From assembly GCA_946479745.1 (NCBI GenBank), contig CAMLGZ010000015.1, positions 16,831 to 80,830 of the forward strand: a stretch of DNA of 64,000 nucleotides. Direction: 5' to 3'. This DNA comes from an uncultured Pseudoxanthomonas sp. (GTDB taxonomy: Bacteria; Pseudomonadota; Gammaproteobacteria; Xanthomonadales; Xanthomonadaceae). Shown here in pieces: positions 60,119 to 64,000 of the stretch. The translations under genes were made by a program, and so were the position numbers. The notes beneath the pieces were generated by a model, which was given only the letters and a program-made list of their open reading frames with translations, was not told the DNA's origin and did no database searches. Within the stretch, counting starts at the first letter, position 1, and every line of letters begins with the position of its first letter.

Positions 60119-60416
60119 CGCCACCGCCAATCGCGACGGCGACGCCCTGGTTTTCGCCGGCGCGCTGGACCGCGCCGCAGCGGCCGCCTTGTGGCCGTCG
60201 GCAAGCAAAATGCTGGCAGGCGCGCAACGCATTGTCCTGACCAAAGTCACTTCCGTGGACAGCGCCGGGCTGGCATTGTTGGCCGAACTGGCCGCACGCT
60301 TGCGCGCGGCAGGCGCGGTTCCGCATATAGAAGGCGAACCGGCCGGCTTGTCCGAACTGCGCACCGCTTATCGATTGACGTCCGGGCTGGATTTCCCCGG
60401 CCCCCCCACGCCGTAG
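60105..60416 (+). CDS. mlaB: Mla STAS-domain protein
   Basis: 103 residues. STAS fold with TSVDSAGLALLAELAARLRAAGA. Overlaps the end of mlaC by 14 bases. Stabilises MlaF. Confidence 0.9.
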   Translation: MAATDATANRDGDALVFAGALDRAAAAALWPSASKMLAGAQRIVLTKVTSVDSAGLALLAELAARLRAAGAVPHIEGEPAGLSELRTAYRLTSGLDFPGPPTP

Positions 60417-60432
60417 TACCCAGGGAAACGGG

Positions 60433-61458
60433 ATGAACCTGTTACGCATTGCCGTTGTTGTCGTCCTCGCCGCGCTGGCCTCGGCTTGCGCGTCGACCAA
60501 GCCCGTTGCCGCCACGGCGCCGCCGGCCGAAACCATCGTGGTCGGCGAAGCTCCGCCGCCGGCCGCACCGGAGGAAGCACCCGTCATCGCCGACGCCGGC
60601 ACGGGCGTCGTGACTGCGCCCGAAGCAGCGCCTGCCGCGGTTTCCGCCGTCGGTGAAACCAGCGCCGAAGACGATTTCACCGCCATCTATGGCCAGGACG
60701 AATACAACCCGGTCGCCGATCCTACCCTGCCGCCCGGCGTGGAAATGCCGAAGTCGTACGACCCGTGGGAAAAATTCAACCGCAAGGTGCACACCTTCAA
60801 CAACGCGGTGGACCGCACCATCGCGCGTCCGCTCGCGCGCGGCTACGTGAAAGTGGTGCCGCGGCCGGTGCGGCTGGGCGTGGGTAATTTCTTCAGCAAT
60901 CTGGGCGAGCCCATCACCGCGCTCAACAGCCTGCTGCAGGGCAAGCCCAAGCAGGCCGGACAGTCGCTGGGGCGTTTCCTGCTCAATTCGACGGTGGGCA
61001 TCGGCGGCATCTTCGATCCGGCCAGCGACGCCAAACTGCCGCGCAAGAACGAGGATTTCGGCCAGACCCTGGGCGTATGGGGTTGGAAGCGCTCGCGCTA
61101 CGTGGAATTGCCGCTGTTCGGGCCACGCACCATACGCGATGTGTTCGGCCTGATCGGCGACGCGCCGCTGTCGCCGATCCGTCAGGTGGAAGACGACAAG
61201 ACCCGCTTCTTCCTGCAGGGCTTGCAGTTGGTCGACGTGCGCGCGCAGTTGCTGTCGATCGACGCCCTGCGCGAAGGCGCGGTGGACGAGTACGCGCTGT
61301 TCCGCGACTCGTGGCTGCAGCGCCGCAACTACCAGATCGGCGATGACCGCAAGAAGTCGGACGACGAGAATCTGCCCGACTATCTGATGGAAGAAGAAGA
61401 GAACCCCACCGTCCCGATGGACGCGATGCCGGTGATCGTGCCGACGCCGGGGGGTTGA
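60433..61458 (+). CDS. mlaA: Mla outer-membrane lipoprotein
   Basis: 341 residues. Lipobox ASAC (VVLAALASACAS), a long Ala/Pro linker, then the MlaA/VacJ domain: YDPWEKFNRKVHTFNNAVDRTIARPLARGYV, NFFSNLGEPITALNSLLQGK, FLLNSTVGIGGIFDPA. Longer than E. coli MlaA (251) because of the N-terminal linker and an acidic C-terminal tail. Encodes the outer-membrane end of the system, closing mlaFEDCBA. Confidence 0.95.
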   Translation: MNLLRIAVVVVLAALASACASTKPVAATAPPAETIVVGEAPPPAAPEEAPVIADAGTGVVTAPEAAPAAVSAVGETSAEDDFTAIYGQDEYNPVADPTLPPGVEMPKSYDPWEKFNRKVHTFNNAVDRTIARPLARGYVKVVPRPVRLGVGNFFSNLGEPITALNSLLQGKPKQAGQSLGRFLLNSTVGIGGIFDPASDAKLPRKNEDFGQTLGVWGWKRSRYVELPLFGPRTIRDVFGLIGDAPLSPIRQVEDDKTRFFLQGLQLVDVRAQLLSIDALREGAVDEYALFRDSWLQRRNYQIGDDRKKSDDENLPDYLMEEEENPTVPMDAMPVIVPTPGG

Positions 61459-61468
61459 GGCTGTTGTT

Positions 61469-61700
61469 CCCTTCTCCCCTTGTGGGAGAACGTCGCTGAT
61501 CCCCTTCTCCCCTTGTGGGAGAAGGTGCCCGCAGGGCGGAAGAGGGGCGAACGAAGAGTGAAAGCCTCAATCTTCAGCCAGCCCCCAACAAGCGGCTCTG
61601 GATTGTTGATGGAACCTAATGATCTGAAGCTTTCCTGCTTCGCTCTTCCCCTCTCCCGCCGCGCAAGCGCGTCGACCTCTCCCACAAGGGGAGAGGTGGG
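61469..61700. repeat. CTCCC/GGGAGAAGG palindromic element (family F), copy 5
   Basis: A duplicated left arm (61469-61490 and from 61501) with GTGCCCGCAGGGCGGAAGAGG, and right arm CCCTCTCCCGCCGCGCAAGC then GTCGACCTCTCCCACAAGGG. It fills the first half of the 427-bp mlaA-rmuC convergent gap. Confidence 0.88.
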
Positions 61701-61747
61701 AAATCGAGATGCTCCTGGGGAATTCGGGGGTCACCCGGAACAACCAA

Positions 61748-61876
61748 GTCGTCGTCCCAGCGAAAGCTGGGATCCATCTTGATCTTGGCGGGGTGGTCGA
61801 CGACAACGGCAACAGCAACATCAAAATGGATCCCAGCTTGACCAGCTTCGCTGTTGAAAGCCGCTGGGATGACGAC
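61748..61876. repeat. Palindromic repeat with CCCAGCGAAAGCTGGGAT arms, copy 2
   Basis: GTCGTCGTCCCAGCGAAAGC to GCCGCTGGGATGACGAC; the linker has AACGGCAACAGCAACATCAAAATGG. Same family as 9414-9529, fills the rest of the mlaA-rmuC gap. Confidence 0.8.
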
Positions 61877-61885
61877 GCTAGGGAT

Positions 61886-63244
61886 TCATTCCTGCGCGTC
61901 GTCCGCCGCCTCGTCCGCCGCGTTATTCCCCAGCAACCCCGGCTCCCCTTCGCTAGGCAACGACTCCACCTCGCGCAGCCTGCGCTCGATCGCACGCGTG
62001 CGTACGCCGGTCTTTTCGATCTGGGTGCTGGCCTGGTCCAGCTTGCTCTTCACCGAATCCAGCACGTCGCCGAACTTGGAGAATTCGGTCTTCACCGCGC
62101 CCAGGGTTTTCCACACTTCGCTGGAACGCTTTTCGATGGCCAGGGTGCGGAAGCCCATGTGGAAGCTGGTCATCAGGGCGAGCAAGGTGGTCGGCCCGGC
62201 CACGGCGATGCGCTGGTCGCGCTGCAAGGCATCGACCAGTCCGGGGCGGCGCAGCACTTCGGCGTACAGGCCTTCGGTGGGCAGGAACAGGATGGCGAAT
62301 TCGGTGGTGCTGGGCGGGGAGACGTATTTGTCGCGGATGCGCGTCGCTTCCAAGCGTACGCGGCGCTCCAGTGCGTCGCCCGCGGCGCGCGCGCCGTCGG
62401 CGTCGGCTTTTTCCTGCGCGTCGAGCAATCGCTCGTAGTCTTCGCGCGGGAATTTGGCGTCGATCGGCAGCCATACCACCGAGTCGGCCGAGGAGCCTGG
62501 GAAACGCACTGCGAATTCCACGCGCTCGCTGCTGCCGGGCACGGTGGCGACGTTGGCTGCGTATTGGTCGGGCGCGAATACCTGTTCCAGTAATCCGGCC
62601 AGTTGCACTTCGCCGAACACGCCGCGCGATTTGACGTTGTTGAGCACGCGCTGCAATCCGCCTACGTCGGCGGCCAGTTTGTTCATGTCGCCCAGGCCTT
62701 GGTGCACCTGCGCCAGCATGGCGGTGACGTTGCCGAAGCTTTCGGTCAGGCGGGTTTCCAGGGTGGCGTGCAGTTTTTCGTCCACGGTCTGGCGCATCTG
62801 TTCGAGTTTGGCGGTGTTGTCGGCCTGCAGTTCCTTGAGCCGCGATTCCAGGGTGGCGCGCAGTTCGCCGATGCGCTGTTCGTTGCGCTGGGTGAGTTCG
62901 TTGAGGCGCTGGCTGAGGGTGTCGCTGAAGCGCTGCTGTTGTTCGCCGCTTTCCTGCCGGCCCTTGCGGGCGTCTTCGCCCAGGGCTTCGCGCAGCAGGT
63001 CCAGGCGCTGGTCGGTGCGGGTGCTCAGTTCGGTGAGGTTGCGGCCGAAGCCTTCGATGCGGGTTTCCTGTTGTTTGGACAGGCTGTCCAGCTGTTCCCG
63101 CAACTCGCTACGCCCGCTGCGCTGTTCCTCGCGCAGGGCCAGTTCCATGCGCTGCTCGGGGCGGCGCAGGAGCAGGACCACGAGCAGGCAGACGGCGGCG
63201 GCGGCCAGGACCAGGAGGATCAGCAGGAGGGTGTTGGTATCCAT
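61886..63244 (-). CDS. rmuC: DNA recombination protein RmuC
   Basis: 452 residues. One N-terminal TM segment (LLLILLVLAAAAVCLLVVLLL), a long coiled coil (about 35-170), then the RmuC domain with GVFGEVQLAGLLEQVFAPDQY, WLPIDAKFPREDYERL and a C-terminal coil. It limits inversions and is placed among PD-(D/E)XK-like nucleases. ATG at 63244. Confidence 0.93.
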   Translation of the reverse strand: MDTNTLLLILLVLAAAAVCLLVVLLLRRPEQRMELALREEQRSGRSELREQLDSLSKQQETRIEGFGRNLTELSTRTDQRLDLLREALGEDARKGRQESGEQQQRFSDTLSQRLNELTQRNEQRIGELRATLESRLKELQADNTAKLEQMRQTVDEKLHATLETRLTESFGNVTAMLAQVHQGLGDMNKLAADVGGLQRVLNNVKSRGVFGEVQLAGLLEQVFAPDQYAANVATVPGSSERVEFAVRFPGSSADSVVWLPIDAKFPREDYERLLDAQEKADADGARAAGDALERRVRLEATRIRDKYVSPPSTTEFAILFLPTEGLYAEVLRRPGLVDALQRDQRIAVAGPTTLLALMTSFHMGFRTLAIEKRSSEVWKTLGAVKTEFSKFGDVLDSVKSKLDQASTQIEKTGVRTRAIERRLREVESLPSEGEPGLLGNNAADEAADDAQE

Positions 63245-63350
63245 GGGGACAGTGTAGCGGGGTCGGTCTCAGGGGTTGAGTCTTGAGGTGTTGTCTGCCC
63301 CGCGTAAGGCTGCATACTGCGCTACGCCTCGCTTTCGAGGTCTGTTTGTT

Positions 63351-63358
63351 GTTAGGGC
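63351..63358 (+). repeat. attC/attI-type GTTAGGGC box at cassette start
   Basis: GTTAGGGC fits the G/TTRRRY recombination box and is the exact complement of GCCCTAAC at 63850-63857. It marks the left boundary of the PIN cassette. Confidence 0.7.
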
Positions 63359-63372
63359 CCTTTACACGCCAC

Positions 63373-63837
63373 ATGAAGACTTTTGTTTGGGACACCTCCG
63401 CACTGTTGAGTATCAAGGAGCCTGATAGCGCCGGCTATTCGCCGGGTCACAGCCTTATGAAAGACCTTGTCGACGGCTGGATTCCGGGGCCTTACACCAA
63501 CATTTACCCGGCTATTGCATGGTTTGAGGTGGACGCGGCCATTTCGCGCAAGCATCGTGAGGGGGGCAAAACCCTGCGCGAGTTCTACATCCTCAACGAA
63601 CATTCGCTTATCTATCCAGTCGATCACCAGCTGATTCAAAAATGCGCTCAGATCGTCGTTATGGACGGGTTCTCCCTACTAAGAGGCGCTGACCTGATCT
63701 TTGCGTGCATCGCCTATCTGGAGGATGCCTATCTGGTTACGTTAGACAACCATTTCAATCAGGTTTCCGCTCACGTCAAGGTGATAAATCTCAACGATAG
63801 TCGTCAGTCTGCCAACTACCGCCAGGTGCTTGGATGA
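63373..63837 (+). CDS. PIN-domain protein, integron cassette
   Basis: 154 residues from ATG 63373, 15 bases after the GTTAGGGC box. PIN fold acids are seen in FVWDTSALLSIKEPD, WFEVDAAISRKH, LLRGADLIFACIAYLE and YLVTLDNHF, so it resembles VapC-type ribonuclease toxins. No antitoxin is visible. More AT-rich than rmuC. The attC site follows after 12 bases. Confidence 0.78.
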   Translation: MKTFVWDTSALLSIKEPDSAGYSPGHSLMKDLVDGWIPGPYTNIYPAIAWFEVDAAISRKHREGGKTLREFYILNEHSLIYPVDHQLIQKCAQIVVMDGFSLLRGADLIFACIAYLEDAYLVTLDNHFNQVSAHVKVINLNDSRQSANYRQVLG

Positions 63838-63849
63838 GCTGCGGGGCGG

Positions 63850-63959
63850 GCCCTAACAATTCATTCAAGCCGAGCCCACATCAGGGCGGCGCCTAAGTGC
63901 ACGCCTTCGGCTATATTTGCACTCAGTCGCCGCCCCGCTGCGGGCCGGCTTAATTCAGC
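63850..63959 (+). repeat. attC-like site of the PIN cassette
   Basis: GCCCTAACAATTCATTCAAGCCG is a well preserved left half of a Xanthomonas-type attC. A long internal stem (GGGCGGCG...CGCCGCCC) follows, then GGCCGGCTTAATTCAG. A closing GTTRRRY box is not seen before the window ends. Confidence 0.75.
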
Positions 63960-64000
63960 AACTGTCTTGTGATCTGATCTTTCAGGCGGCGATGGCATCA

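Overview
The window is GC-rich proteobacterial chromosome with dense genes, many ATGA start/stop overlaps, and some GTG/TTG starts. Protein content (RecBCD, Mla phospholipid transport, RmuC, GOGAT, a TldD/PmbA-MoxR-BatA cluster, tandem I78-like inhibitors) and GTAG-ended palindromic repeats of the Stenotrophomonas/Xanthomonas type point to a gammaproteobacterium of the Xanthomonadaceae/Lysobacteraceae, probably Lysobacter-like. This placement is inferred from recognised families; no search was run.

Layout. 1-3345 (minus): DUF938 methyltransferase, NYN-OST-HTH protein, FAD-dependent oxidoreductase. 3436-5280: secreted GH43-like glycosidase. 5548-16874 (plus): a long cluster of TldD with a Tat-like leader, PmbA/TldE, DUF4159, MoxR ATPase, DUF58, BatA, DUF4175 and a large membrane protein. 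A giant M48 membrane metallopeptidase converges on it (16951-20784). 21011-24662: helicase and RNase H-like exonuclease, a MrfA/MrfB pair. 24887-27339 (minus): SDR oxidoreductase, zinc-ribbon protein and a frameshifted topoisomerase IB. 27429-28147: two I78-like inhibitors. 28349-34433: gltB/gltD. 34509-35564: GH5 glycosidase.

35640-39200 is an AT-richer accessory island of seven small genes (membrane proteins, a DUF2007-like protein, a MazF-like toxin, a gamma-glutamylcyclotransferase) separated by decayed integron attC-like palindromes. No integrase is visible. A second cassette, encoding a PIN-domain protein bounded by better preserved attC boxes, ends the window (63351-63959). Between these lie an Hsp70-like chaperone, a two-domain methylglyoxal synthase-like protein, a BenE transporter, periplasmic proteins, an MFS pump with hexose mutarotase, a DUF559 pseudogene, folE, recC-recB-recD (minus), the complete mlaFEDCBA operon (plus) and rmuC (minus).

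The most unusual feature is how palindromic repeats sit in genes and operons. At five co-directional gene junctions a repeat separates two genes, and in all five the inserted DNA forms an open frame that starts on or 3 nt after the upstream stop and ends exactly on the downstream start codon: pmbA-DUF4159, BatA-DUF4175, mrfA-mrfB, gltB-gltD, mlaF-mlaE. Two more repeats sit in frame inside recD and mrfB. I interpret these as elements retained only where translation or translational coupling survives, leaving repeat-derived bridging ORFs.
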